Origin: Sabethes cyaneus
Taxonomy: Eukaryota > Arthropoda > Insecta > Diptera > Culicidae
Reading direction: 5' to 3'
Length of the DNA: 64,000 nt
Assembly: GCF_943734655.1 (NCBI RefSeq)
Contig: NC_071355.1
Span: 94,743,449-94,807,448, forward strand
In this document: one piece after another, positions 1 through 11,036 of the stretch
Layout: every line of letters starts with the position of its first letter
How positions within the stretch are numbered: the first letter of the stretch is position 1
The notes under the pieces: generated by a model
The model's input: the letters and a program-made list of their open reading frames with translations, nothing else
What the model was told of the DNA's origin: nothing
The model's database searches: none
Translations under genes and position numbers: made by a program

Positions 1-764
1 GCTTACATCCGGGATCTATTCACTCAAAGCACTTTCTGAGTTACTAAAGTTAATTGCTGAGCGAATTAAGCCTTGAAATGTGAAGAAAATTTCAAACTCA
101 AAAAATTCAAATAGGTATAGCTGATGAATATTATACCAATATCAGCTTTATTGTTTATTGAGCAACTAAGTAAATTCGATGAGCGCACACGTAGCACCAC
201 CAATTGTGTTATTCGAGGAATTGATGTATTAGTGCTATGGCTATAGCTTGTTGCCTGCTGGAAATAGAGTGCACGAGGGAGAAAATAGAATAGCAGGCTT
301 AAAATAGTCGCCGCAACCTCCTCATTTATAGCACCTATAATTCAAATTTGAAAGCATTTTATTAATACTAAAATCCTCTCAGATATTCTTTAAATGTTAT
401 CAAACCAATTGATATGAAAAACTTGTCTCGAAGAAATAGAGTATCAATATAATTAATATTATTCAGGTTGCCGCCTAATAGTCCATAGGTCAAAATAGGT
501 CTTCTGCCCTTAATAATCGTCGTTCTGTCAAGTTTCGTTATAGGTTGAATCACATGATTTTAGGCATTTTCAACTGATTACAGAACTTTCATCAGCAACT
601 ACCGTCCTTTTATTTATTGTTTACGTATTGACATATACTTTCCAAAAGATAGGAGTTACCAGGGGCAGGTCATTTCTTTCACAACCAATTACGAAGCATA
701 GAATTGCATGAATATTTTTTTTGTTTCATTAGAATATTCGAATATTCGAATAATTTTTAATCGA
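1..764. other. AT-rich DNA without recognised gene
   Basis: I see no coding signal or repeat family I can name before about 720. From about 735 to 764 the sequence is a run of overlapping TTCGAATA palindromes. Similar TTCGAAT/CGATTAGT-rich sequence recurs at about 2915-3012 and 9990-10085, so the block probably belongs to a dispersed repeat that was later invaded by other elements. Confidence 0.4.
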
Positions 765-774
765 ATACTGCCAG

Positions 775-2890
775 CTTACTAACTTACTTAAGTGGCTTAC
801 CGTCCTAAGACAAAACCTGTTGAACAAGATTTCTCCAGTTAACTCGGTTGTGGGCTACTGCTCTTCAGTTCCTCGGACACCGAGTACTCTCCGCCTGATC
901 TCACTCCACCTGGTCTAACCATCTTGCTCGATGCGCTCCTGGCCGTCTTGTTCCTACCGGATTAGAGGCAAACAACATCTTTGCAGGGTAGTTGTGCGGT
1001 ATTCTTGCAACATGCCGCTACATGCAACATCGTATTCGTCCAGTTTTAACCACCTTTTGGTCCCCATAGAGCTGTGCGAGTTTCATCCTCCGTCTCCATA
1101 CTCCGTTCTCCTGTACGCCGCCGAATATCGTTCTTAGCACTCGCCTTTCGAAAACTCCGAACACCTGCAGGTCCTCCTCGAGCCTTATCCATGTTTCATG
1201 TCCGTAGACAACAACCGGTCTTGTCAGGGCACACTTTGTACGGGGTTTAGTGTGCTCGACCGCAATTGCGTGTGAAGCCCATAGTAAGCACGACTTCCGC
1301 TGATAACACGCCTCCGAATCTCGGCTGATAGCATTGTCCGCCGTTACCAGTGAGCCAAGATAGACAAATTCGTCAGCAACCTCAAACTCATTGCCGTTGA
1401 TCATTAAACTACTGCATAAGCGGCGTCGGTCGACCTCAGTTCCGCTGTTCAGCTTGTACTTTGTTTTAGAAGACGTATTTACCTTTAACCTAATCTTTTC
1501 TGCTACGCACTTTAGTCTGGTGTACTGTTCAGACACCGCCACAGATGTTCTGTCGATAATATCCATGTCATCGACAAAGCAGACGAATTGACTAGATTTG
1601 TTGAAGATCATGCCCCGGGTATTGATATTCGCTCGGTTCATAGCACCTTGCAGCGCTATGTTAAACAGCAGGCATGAGAGACCGTCACCTTGACGAAGCC
1701 CTCTGTGTGATTCGAATGAACTTGACAATCCACCCGAAATCTGAACACAGCTCTGTGTATCATCCATTGTAGATTGAATCAATTCTATAAGCTTCTTAGG
1801 GAAACTGTTCTCGTTCATACTTCTTTGCGGTCGATGGTATCATTTGCGGCTTTGAAGTCAACGCAAAAATGGTGCGTGGGAACTCTGATTTACGGCCCTT
1901 TTGGAAGATCTACCGCAGTGTAAATATTTGATCCGTTGTAGACCGACCTTCAACAAAACCGGCTTGATAAGTTTCCACAAATTCATCGGCGGAAAATGAT
2001 TCGGGACAGCACTTTATGGGCGGCATTGAGAACGGTAATCGCACGATAGTTCTCACAGTCCAACTTGTCACCCTTTTTATAGATCAGACAGACAACCCCA
2101 TCTTTCCACTCCTCCGTTAGCTATACCTTATCCCAAATGCTAACAATTAGTCGGTGCAAATAATCTGTCAGCTTTTCTGGTCCTATTTTAATTAGCTTCA
2201 CTCGAATGCCATCCTTTCCAGCTGATTTATTGTTCTTTAGCTGTATGATGGCCTCCTTAATTTCGCCTATCGCTGGGGTAGCACTTCTTCCCCGTTTGTT
2301 ACTACGCTGCCATGGTTCTCTGCCTGGGCGCCATTCAGATGTTTATCAAAGCGCTATTTTCACCTATCGGTCACCTCACGATCGTACGTCAAAATACTGT
2401 CAGTCTTAACCCGATACACTTCGGCTCGCGGCACAAAGCTTTTGCGGAATCCGTTCAGTTTATGGTAGAACTTTCGCGTTTCCTTAAAACGATGCAGCCG
2501 CTCCAATTCTGCGTATTCCTGCTCTTCCATGTAGCGTTTTTTTCTCCCGGAAGGTTGAGTTGCTTCTTCTTCTGTTTGTGTCGTTGCTTCTTCTTCTGTT
2601 TGTGTCTTTGCACGTTCTGACGTGTGGTACTGCGTATCTTGGCCGCTCGAGCAGCGTTCTCCTCATCCATCACTCTTCTACATTCATCGTCAAACCAATC
2701 GTTCCGCTGATTGTGAGCCACATGCCCGATGGAGCTCTGCGCTACACTACTAATGGCTCTTTTTTGATAATGCTCCAACAGTCCTCGAGAGGGGCTTCGT
2801 CCAGCTCGTCCTCACAGCTTCGAGTGAGTGCCCGTAGTTTACGGCGACGTCTGACTGCTTCAGGCTGGCTTAGAGGCTGGCGTCGGTGGC
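775..2890 (-). mobile_element. 5'-truncated non-LTR retrotransposon (LINE)
   Basis: The reading direction is minus and the 3' end is near 775. The reverse-transcriptase part is recognisable. Upstream of it (2000-2880 on this strand) are degraded pieces of the linker between endonuclease and RT, but no endonuclease, so the copy is 5'-truncated. The ends are flanked by near-identical 10-mers, ATACTGCCAG at 765-774 and ATACTGCCGG at 2891-2900, which I read as a target-site duplication with one mismatch. The 3' end on the minus strand is a short TAAG/GTAA-type tail, a simple-repeat tail rather than poly(A). The linker carries a local duplication (about 2566-2610) encoding a repeated HKQKKKQ. The clade is uncertain; related fragments recur throughout the window. 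Confidence 0.85.
1018..1818 (-). pseudogene. LINE reverse transcriptase, C-terminal half (266 codons open)
   Basis: The product would have been the RT that copies LINE RNA at a nicked chromosomal target. The open frame begins just upstream of the RT motif GLRQGDGLSCLLFNIAL (about residues 40-56). It then contains FVDDMDI, which carries the catalytic aspartate pair of the YxDD/FADD box, the FVYLGSLVTADN segment, and the C-terminal RRVLRTIFGGVQENGVWRRR motif. A complete protein of this family also has an N-terminal endonuclease and the first RT motifs. Those are missing or scrambled further upstream (1819-2890), so I call this a broken copy although this segment is open. It is not a host gene. 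Confidence 0.85.
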
Positions 2891-3012
2891 ATACTGCCGG
2901 CACGAGTAGTTTATAAATCGAATAGTTTAAAAGAAATCATTTGAATACGAATATTCCCTGTTAATCGTTCATAATCGCTCGACTAATCGAATTAATAATA
3001 GAAATATTCGAA

Positions 3013-3556
3013 TTGACCAAACTCGTGACTTTAGTCATGACCTTGAAATGCGGTCAGGCATATATTAATATTTATTTTGAAACGATGATTCTACAATTGA
3101 TGAAGGGACGGTAAGGGAAAGTAATGAAGAAGGATTTTTTCGGGAATGAAGGGGAAAGGTGGAAAGGAAGGGGGGGGGGGGGGGGGTAATAGGTAGCTAT
3201 GGTTAACAAGTTGTCGTTGTGACTCCTATCTTTTGTCCAATGCTGGAAGGTGCATGGGTCGAACCAAGTTGTAATCAGAGATTATAACCGGATTTGAACC
3301 CACAACACCTGCCAGGGCGTGTCGCTCACTGGTACCCGTGTACCTTTGAACCACAGAGGCGCTGGACAAAAGAAGTCTGCACAACCCCCCTTATTAACCA
3401 TAGCTCGACATGGGTTGTTCTATTTTTAGACACACAATGTGCCTCTTCCTACACCTACTGTAGAAACCACCGACCGAGAAGTTTTAGTCTAACGACTTTT
3501 TACTTTCAGGACGACGACACTATGCAGGCCCTTACGACTTGCAAGGTACTGCGTGT
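3013..3556 (-). repeat. tRNA-headed ~618-bp repeat, copy 1 (interrupted)
   Basis: On the minus strand this unit has a pol III A box TGGTTCAAAGG (3343-3353) and a B box GGTTCAAATCC (3290-3300) with tRNA-like spacing. That suggests a tRNA-derived SINE-like element. A G homopolymer lies at about 3170-3186. The unit is almost identical to 8314-8931 and, inverted, to 9207-9996. Its remaining ~75 bp are found at 8236-8313, after a ~4.7-kb insertion. On the + strand the unit also carries a good 3' splice-site-like string ending ACTTTCAG near 3510. The 112-codon frame across it is a repeat artefact. Confidence 0.8.
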
Positions 3557-3699
3557 AGCATTGGGCGATACTGCGAGAAGTATCGATATTCGAATATCGA
3601 TACAAATTTTCAAAAAGTATCGATCCGACTGAAATATCGGGCGGCAAGCATCGATATCAGTGGTATCGATATTGGTATCGATACACTGGCAGGGTACAC

Positions 3700-5273
3700 G
3701 CAACCCCAAAGAAAACCATAGTTTTGTTTAAGTTTATTAAGCTAAATAAGCTTAATTTTTAGAAAATTATATGCGTGTGCTTTTGCTGCTGTTGATTCTC
3801 TTTCCTACTCATACGAAATCTCGTTAGGAACGAAATAATAGCTGATGTCGCACTGGTCAGGCCTGCGGTTTTAAACTCTTTTGACCGGAAACTGCAACGA
3901 ATTGCTCAGGATTGCTAATACATTTATTAGAAAATCTAGCGGAATGATGGAAATAAAAAATAAATTTTAAAAATCGAACAAAAAATACAAATCCGTTTTC
4001 TTAAGTCGGTAAACCGATTTTTTGCCAAATTGACCGGTCACCGGCTTTGCAAGTGAAAAACCGGCCGGGCCGGCCAGAAATCGACCACTCAGCAACCTTA
4101 CAGACAAAAATGCTAGAAATGGAACTTATGAATATTAAACGAGGTAACCATATCGGTCGAACTAAAAAATCAGAACATTTTCTGCCCAAACATGCGGATT
4201 AAGATTTATATTCGACAAACCAACTAATTTAACCCCCTTCCACTTCTGTTTACGCTACAGAAGGTACAAGCCATACAAAACTGGACAAATATGATGACCG
4301 TGAGAATGTACCTCTACAACCATACAGATAACCAAATTAAACACTTTTCTCTACAAGTGTTTTGGAGACTTCAGATCAGCAATGACCAAACTGCCCCTTT
4401 TAGAAATGATTCGTGCGACTTGCGGATTGTATTGAGGTGGAGGAGAATTGTAAATTATTTTTTTAATGGCTGAGGGTATATCTAATTTAACCGAGGTGCC
4501 TCGTGCTCGTGCGCGCTGTGGAGCCAAATGCTTTCTAGTATGAACGCTATGGCGAAGTTAGCTAATCTTAACTATCATGGAAATTGCACCGAAAACATCG
4601 AAACAGTAAACATCGAAACATTAAAATAAATGTAGAACGTAACACTTGCTGAGACAGATGAAAGTTAAACATTGCTGAAATTTGTTTGCTATAGCCTAGT
4701 ATCGACCTGAAAAGAAATGGGCAAAAAGATAGGCCAAGAAATGCTAAAGAAAAGATTTTCCGTTTGCGATTTCTTTACCAGTATGCACCTCACAAGAAAT
4801 ATTGTTTTACTTTCAGATGGCGCAGTTTTACATGCTAGTGATTTGAAATGTCACTTTTCCGTACGGAATAATATCCGGCGCAATTTTTACCACAAGAAAA
4901 AATGACAGATAATTGCTTGCCTTGCAGTTGTCAAAATTTCTTCGGTAAATACCAGCATTTTTTCTTGAGCTGTTTTCTTTTCAGCTGGATACTAGGCTTA
5001 TATCAAGAACTCGCAAGTCAGTTTCAACCTGGTGTCGATGATGCATTCGTACAACATGCCAGCCGGCAGGTGTACGATGGGAATCTTTCAAAGTAGTGCC
5101 TGCAGCTCGTGGTTTATACGTCTGGACCGCTCTCTGCTCCCAGTTACCAACACCTTGCGTTCAAATACGGCAAATGCACTTATATTTTGCGTACGGTTTA
5201 TGCTCCTTGATCGAAATCACTTACGAAGGGAAAAGTAGACCAGATATAGCTAGAATGCGTCGTTGAATCTGCT
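3700..5273. other. Interior of composite insertion, no recognised gene
   Basis: The DNA is AT-rich with only short random frames. There is a local GGCCGG-containing inverted patch near 4040-4075 (ACCGGTCACCGG and similar). I recognise no protein domain or RNA gene here. Confidence 0.4.
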
Positions 5274-5275
5274 TA

Positions 5276-6233
5276 GGGGAAGGTCGGTAAAGACGGACAC
5301 TGCGGGAAAGACGGACACTTGTCATATTTCCTAAACAATAATTTTTTGAAGCAAATCAATGATGGGAAATGTTTCTATAGATTGAATTAACACTTTTGAA
5401 ATAAACTGCCGATTTTTAGCAGCGTAGTTGACAAATTTATAAGCAAAACAAAGAAAAAATGCGTATATACGCTAACCGATGTAATTTTGTGCGTGAAGAA
5501 AATAGCTGGTAAATCGTTAAAAAACAACATATTCATGCTAAACCGACGACATTGCGTTAGTTTGATCTTTCACTGAATATCCATTGGAAACCTAGTGAAT
5601 TTTTGAATATTCAGTAAAAAGTTATTGAAGTTTGAAAAAATGGTATCCAAGTCGGGAAAGACGGACACCCAACGGTAGGGAAAGACGGACACACATATTT
5701 TGAACAAAATGGGTTCTCAACAACGCCCAACAACGATTTAACATTGCAAATACTTCCATATTATATATGTAAAAGTAACCAGAAGTCATATAACAGTTGG
5801 AATGAGCCAACTTTTAGAAACGATTAGTTCGTCACCAATTAAAATATTGAAGGGAACCATTCTATTTTCTCGCTCAAAGGGGGGATCGGGAAGGGGGTTT
5901 CCCAAACCAATTCTTTCCTAAATACATTATGAAATATGTTAATTTTTCTTAATACTGATAATTCAACGACGCGTGACACCTTTTTGCGAGTGTCCGTCTT
6001 TCCCATATCAAGTATCCGTCTTTCCCGCCCATGCGCAGAAACTCTGATTTATACATGATGTTTATAATATTAAAAAATGCATAAATTTTTGAAGAAATTT
6101 TCCAGCACACGTTGTAACTTTATTAGACAGAGACTTAAAGGTTCAGTTTATACGAAAATTGGGATCAATACAGTTATATTTGAGTAGATATTGAGTCTTT
6201 ACCTTAAGGTGTCCGTCTTTACCGCCCTTCCCC
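5276..6233. mobile_element. TA-flanked MITE with iterated AAAGACGGACAC motif
   Basis: The ends are inverted repeats of about 27 bp. The left begins GGGGAAGGTCGGTAAAGACG; the right, reverse-complemented, begins GGGGAAGGGCGGTAAAGACG. TA dinucleotides flank both ends (5274-5275 and 6234-6235), as for Tc1/mariner/pogo-type transposition. The terminal word AAAGACGGACAC is reused inside: direct near 5312, 5656 and 5680, inverted near 5990 and 6010. No transposase is encoded, so it is non-autonomous. The autonomous partner is unknown. Confidence 0.75.
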
Positions 6234-6484
6234 TACTCGTATTATTAATGGCGGTTGCCAGAGATCCCTAATTTATGAATTCATCAACCCCTTCCAGTTC
6301 ATCTCCGTCAAAATTCACTCCATGCACTCAGGGTTTCTTCACTTAACAACGCGGTTGACGGCCTAGCGTATCCAACGACATCCATCTTCGAGTGCCAAGA
6401 CAGCTAGCTCCATTGAGGAAAGCAAAGCTTCACTCAGCAAGTGCGAGTAGTTCTCAGCAACTTGCGAGTTGTCTAATTGATCGC

Positions 6485-7330
6485 ATTTGAAATTAATTTT
6501 AAAATCGGAGCAGGAATTGCACTTGAAATTTTACTTAAAATTGAACTTGAAATTAAATTTGATATTGAACTTGAAATGGGAACTGAAATTTAACTTAGAA
6601 TTAAGCATGGCATTATGCTTAAAATAGAACTTCAAATTGATATTGTGCTTTGCAGCTGTACCTGGATTAATCCAGATTATTTTCTCTAATGCCAATGTAT
6701 ATGACAAAACAAAACAGCAACATTGCAGTTGTTACTCTTTCTCACTCACAACATTCGCATTGTCGCAGTTTTTGTGCCAGTCGCACTTTTAGACTGCGGT
6801 GTTCAGTAAGGTGCAAAATGCGGGATATTGATGATCAAATGATATTGGACTTCAGTTTGCATCAATTTCAACTTAAATTTGAACTGGAATTAAGACTTTA
6901 AATTGAACTTAAAATTAAACTAAAAGTGGAACTTGAATTTGGATTTCAAATTACACTTAAAATTGAACGTTAAACTTAAGTTTGGACCAATTCAGACTAC
7001 AATATATAAATTGGACTTGAAATTACACATGAAATAGAACTTATAATGAGACATGAAATTGAACTTGAAATAGGACACAATAGAGAACTTAAAATTTTAC
7101 TTGTAACTAACCTTGAATTGGATGTAAAATTTGACTAGAAATTATGCTTACAACTTTGCCAGAAATTGGAGTTAAATCGGACTTAAAATGGAACTTCGAA
7201 TTGAACTTGAAATAGGATTTGAAATTGAATTTGATTTTTTACATCGCCCAAGAAATCCGACTTGAAATTGGATTTCAAATTGAAAATGAAGTTTTACTTA
7301 AAATTTGATTTAAGACTGGAACTAGGAATG
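6485..7330. repeat. Degenerate ~12-bp minisatellite (ACTTGAAATTGA-like)
   Basis: The words GAACTTGAAATTGA, ACTTAAAATTGAAC and close variants recur in loose ~12-bp periodicity over about 850 bp, interrupted at roughly 6640-6830. The frame at 6689-6901 is a by-product of this simple sequence and the interruption, not a gene. Confidence 0.7.
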
Positions 7331-7404
7331 TATCTATTTCTGCAGAGTTAGTTTATTTATCGGAAAAAATTAGCCGCCGTACTTTTAATTAGGTACACCT
7401 CTTA

Positions 7405-8051
7405 TTTTAATTTCTATAAGTTCGAGGTGGTGAACGAGTTTGTATACTTCGGGTCGTTGATGACGTCGGATAACAACTGCAGCAGAGAAATGCACCTCAC
7501 CATTCTTGTCGGAAGTCGTACTTACTACGGATTCTACAAGACCATAAAATCTGGCAAGCTTCATCCTTGTACCAAATGTACCATGTACAAAGCGCAAATA
7601 AGACCGATAGTCTAAGGGCACGAAACGTGGCCAATGCTCGACGGAGACTTGAACGCACTGCAGCGGCCATGGCCACTTTTGGACGTTGTGTGCTTAGGAT
7701 CATCTTTGGTGGTGTATGTGAGTACGGTGTATGGAGGAAAAACATGAGTCACAAGCTGGCGCAGCTTTTCGGCGAACCCAGTATTCAGAAAGTTGCTGAG
7801 GCTGGAAGGGTACAATGGGCGGGACATGTTGTGAGAATGCCGGAAAACAATTCCGTAAAAATGATGTTTGCCTCGAATTCGGTTGGTACAAGGTGCAAAG
7901 GTACGCAGCGTGCTCGACGGTTAGACCAAATGGACTCCATTTAATGGAGCAAGTCCTGGAAAGTGTGGGACATTCGAGAAATTGGAGGCGAACAGCCATG
8001 GACCGAGTTTGTTATGCAGGTGAAATCCTAACGGACATCGCATTAGTATAA
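7405..8051 (+). pseudogene. LINE 3'-terminal fragment
   Basis: This is a decayed piece of the same general LINE type as 775-2890. Readable parts in shifting frames are NEFVYFGSLMTSDNN, then an IYK.LIRP.V-like stretch, CVLRIIFGGVCEYGVWRK, LAQLFGEPSIQKVAEAGRVQWAGHV and GTRCKGTQRAR, which is the usual order of the domain after the RT. Stops and frameshifts break it. The upstream RT and endonuclease are absent. It lies inside the composite insertion. Confidence 0.75.
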
Positions 8052-8104
8052 GTAAGGTTATTAATTAGGATAAGTATTTTAGTTTCTCTAGCTTTTACTA
8101 TAAA

Positions 8105-8227
8105 GGTATCGATACAAATATCGGCGTTTTAGCATCGATACTGACCGGTATCGGGACACTCAGTATCGATCCAAAATATCGATGTATCGGCCCAAAAGTA
8201 TCGATTTTTTCGATACAGATACAGTAT
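8105..8227. repeat. TATCGATA-rich terminal block (right)
   Basis: There are repeated TATCGATA palindromes and one-base variants, matching the block at about 3580-3690 at the other end of the composite insertion. In Drosophila TATCGATA is the DRE bound by DREF, a BED-finger protein related to hAT transposases; whether it has any such role here is speculation. Confidence 0.6.
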
Positions 8228-8313
8228 CTGCGTGTGACGCTTTTCGTCCGAAAGCGTGTTAGTCCGCGTTTCTCAGCGCGGTTCTTCGGAGAAAGGCTCC
8301 GTTCCTATGAAAA

Positions 8314-8931
8314 TTGACCAAACTCGTGACTTTAGTCATGACCTTGAAATGCGGTCAGGCATATATTAATATTTATTTTGAAACGATGATTCTACAATTG
8401 ATGAAGGGACGGTAAGGGAAAGTAATGAAGAAGGATTTTTTCGGGAATGAAGGGGAAAGGTGGAAAGGAAGGGGGGGGGGGGGCAATAGGTAGCTATGGT
8501 TAACAAGTTGTCGTTGTGACTCCTATCTTTTGTCCAATGCTGGAAGGTGCATGGGTCGAACCAAGTTGTAATCAGAGATTATAACCGGATTTGAACCCAC
8601 AACACCTGCCAGGGCGTGTCGCTCACTGGTACCCGTGTACCTTTGAACCACAGAGGCGCTGGACAAAAGAAGTCTGCACAACCCCCCTTATTAACCATAG
8701 CTCGACATGGGTTGTTCTATTTTTAGACACACAATGTGCCTCTTCCTACACCTACTGTAGAAACCACCGACCGAGAAGTTTTAGTCTAACGACTTTTTAC
8801 TTTCAGGACGACGACACTATGCAGGCCCTTACGACTTGCAAGGTACTGCGTGTGACGCTTTTTGTCCGAAAGCGTGTTAGTCCGCGTTTCTCAGCGCGGT
8901 TCTTCGGAGAAAGGCTCCGTTCCTATGAAAA
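8314..8931 (-). repeat. tRNA-headed ~618-bp repeat, copy 2 (complete)
   Basis: This is an uninterrupted unit. The minus-strand B box is at 8587-8597 and the A box at 8640-8650. It is followed head-to-tail by copy 3, giving a period of 618 bp (TTGACC at 8314 and again at 8932). The 114-codon frame at 8591-8935 is identical to an inverted one at 9427-9771 because the DNA is repeated; I do not regard it as a gene. Confidence 0.85.
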
Positions 8932-9160
8932 TTGACCAAACTCGTGACTTTAGTCATGACCTTGAAATGCGGTCAGGCATATATTAATATTTATTTTGAA
9001 ACGATGATTCTACAATTGATGAAGGGACGGTAAGGGAAAGTAATGAAGAAGGATTTTTTCGGGAATGAAGGGGAAAGGTGGAAAGGAAGGGGGGGGGGGG
9101 TAATAGGTAGCTATGGTTAACAAGTTGTCGTTGTGACTCCTATCTTTTGTCCAATGCTGG
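8932..9160 (-). repeat. tRNA-headed repeat, copy 3 (truncated at palindrome centre)
   Basis: The unit starts like copies 1 and 2 but stops at CCAATGCTGG, before its tRNA-like promoter. There the array switches orientation. It forms the inner part of the left palindrome arm. Confidence 0.85.
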
Positions 9161-9996
9161 TCCGGTTATAATCTCTGATTACAACTTGGTTCGACCCATG
9201 CACCTTCCAGCATTGGACAAAAGATAGGAGTCACAACGACAACTTGTTAACCATAGCTACCTATTACCCCCCCTTCCTTTCCACCTTTCCCCTTCATTCC
9301 CGAAAAAATCCTTCTTCATTACTTTCCCTTACCGTCCCTTCATCAATTGTAGAATCATCGTTTCAAAATAAATATTAATATATGCCTGACCGCATTTCAA
9401 GGTCATGACTAAAGTCACGAGTTTGGTCAATTTTCATAGGAACGGAGCCTTTCTCCGAAGAACCGCGCTGAGAAACGCGGACTAACACGCTTTCGGACGA
9501 AAAGCGTCACACGCAGTACCTTGCAAGTCGTAAGGGCCTGCATAGTGTCGTCGTCCTGAAAGTAAAAAGTCGTTAGACTAAAACTTCTCGGTCGGTGGTT
9601 TCTACAGTAGGTGTAGGAAGAGGCACATTGTGTGTCTAAAAATAGAACAACCCATGTCGAGCTATGGTTAATAAGGGGGGTTGTGCAGACTTCTTTTGTC
9701 CAGCGCCTCTGTGGTTCAAAGGTACACGGGTACCAGTGAGCGACACGCCCTGGCAGGTGTTGTGGGTTCAAATCCGGTTATAATCTCTGATTACAACTTG
9801 GTTCGACCCATGCACCTTCCAGCATTGGACAAAAGATAGGAGTCACAACGACAACTTGTTAACCATAGCTACCTATTACCCCCCCCCCTTCCTTTCCACC
9901 TTTCCCCTTCATTCCCGAAAAAATCCTTCTTCATTACTTTCCCTTACCGTCCCTTCATCAATTGTAGAATCATCGTTTCAAAATAAATATTAATAT
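9161..9996 (+). repeat. Inverted tRNA-headed repeat copies
   Basis: In this orientation the pol III-like promoter reads on the + strand: A box TGGTTCAAAGG at 9712-9722 and B box GGTTCAAATCC at 9765-9775. The first part (9161 to about 9428) is a partial unit and the rest a nearly full one. The repeat ends abruptly at AATATTAATAT and passes into TTCGAAT-rich sequence. Confidence 0.8.
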
Positions 9997-11036
9997 TCGA
10001 ATATTTTTAATTGAATACTGCAAGCACGACGACTGAATTAATCGATTAGTGCAGGTAGCGCTAACCGATTAGTCGTTATTCGAAAAAAAGAAAATTTCAG
10101 ATATCGCTTGCGCATGTCTATGCTTATTGCCTTGGTTATGTGTTAACAAACGGCTGCCATGGATTCGTGATTGATATCGAAACGAATTGTGCTTTTTCCT
10201 ATAAATTCTAAGAAACACTTGACGTGAAATCATTTTACAATCTCTATAAATAACTACTAGGGCTGTAAGTCGAAGCTTTATGAACATTTCCTGCTCAAAA
10301 CTCTGGAAAAAGCCATTTGTGTCTTGACTATTTTTGATTCGAATGGAATTTTGGATCCATTTTTCATTGAGTATAATTCTTTTCATCAAGAGTAACTTTT
10401 CAAAAGGGCATATTTAAAAATAAGACTATCTTCTTACAAAAAAAATCTCATGTCTTAAATTGCTCATTTGATTATGATGATGTCAAATGATGTCAAAGGA
10501 GAAGTTGTAGGAAATGTGTGTATTTTCTGAACAAAATTATGGTAAAAGCAAACACTTTAAAAAATTATTAGGTTCCTATAATTCCATTCTATATGATTCA
10601 TATCAATAAGGATTTCATAAATTATTTCGTTACATTTTTATTAAATAACTTTTGATCGGTAAGACCATTTCTTAACGTTAAGAACTCTTTTTTGATACTG
10701 ATATAATTGAAATCTGGTGAATTATTATATTTGATCATAAATTTCAAATAAAACGTCTAAAAATAAATTCAATTGTAACGAATTGTAGGTCTGAGAAATA
10801 TTCGACTAATTGAAACCGAATCGGTTGAGTGGTTGCGGAGAAAATCCAATCACGTCTCACGTAGTTTTCACTAATCTGCTTATAACTTTTGAATGAAGTG
10901 CCGGACTGCAAAACACAACATATGAAACGTGGGGCAGCCATCTCTGAGAAACAGACAGTTTTTTATGCAGACCTGTGTTACTTATAAAAATATTTTTTGC
11001 TCTTTATCATACCAACAACAATGTTTGTTAGGTATC
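9997..11036. other. AT-rich DNA, no recognised gene
   Basis: The first ~90 bp contain TTCGAATA and CGATTAGT words shared with 735-764 and 2915-3012. The remainder, up to the target site of the BEL element, shows no feature I can support; the frames present are short and unlike known proteins. Confidence 0.4.

Larger units (their letters stand above)
3557..8227. mobile_element. Composite ~4.7-kb insertion with 8-bp target duplication
   Basis: The octamer CTGCGTGT stands on both sides (3549-3556 and 8228-8235). The sister repeat copy has it once, uninterrupted, at 8846-8853. The sequence between is therefore an insertion into the repeat array. Both ends are rich in TATCGATA-type palindromes (about 3580-3690 and 8105-8225). 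The two ends also share the inverted pattern ATACTG, a short gap, then GTATCGA (3568 onward; reverse complement from 8227). An 8-bp duplication fits the hAT superfamily, but I see no transposase. The interior holds unrelated insertions: a TA-flanked MITE, a minisatellite and a LINE fragment. Confidence 0.6.
8363..9996. repeat. Long near-perfect palindrome (arms ~795 bp, spacer 46 bp)
   Basis: The left arm 8363-9160 and right arm 9207-9996 are reverse complements of each other over essentially their whole length. The differences I see are chiefly G/C homopolymer lengths and a few single bases. The spacer 9161-9206 is itself part of the repeat unit in inverted orientation. Transcription across it would give a long hairpin RNA. 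Confidence 0.85.

Noticed and set aside
2560..2916. 118-codon + strand frame
   Set aside because: It lies antisense to the LINE linker region, and its LLLLFVSL repeats mirror the duplicated HKQKKKQ coding on the other strand.
7385..7999. Minus-strand frames of 71-99 codons
   Set aside because: Antisense shadows of the + strand LINE fragment.
8591..8935. 114-codon frame identical to an inverted frame at 9427-9771
   Set aside because: Identity comes from the DNA repeat itself. The frame runs over tRNA-like promoter sequence and has no domain; a diverged copy of the repeat at 57.6 kb does not preserve it.
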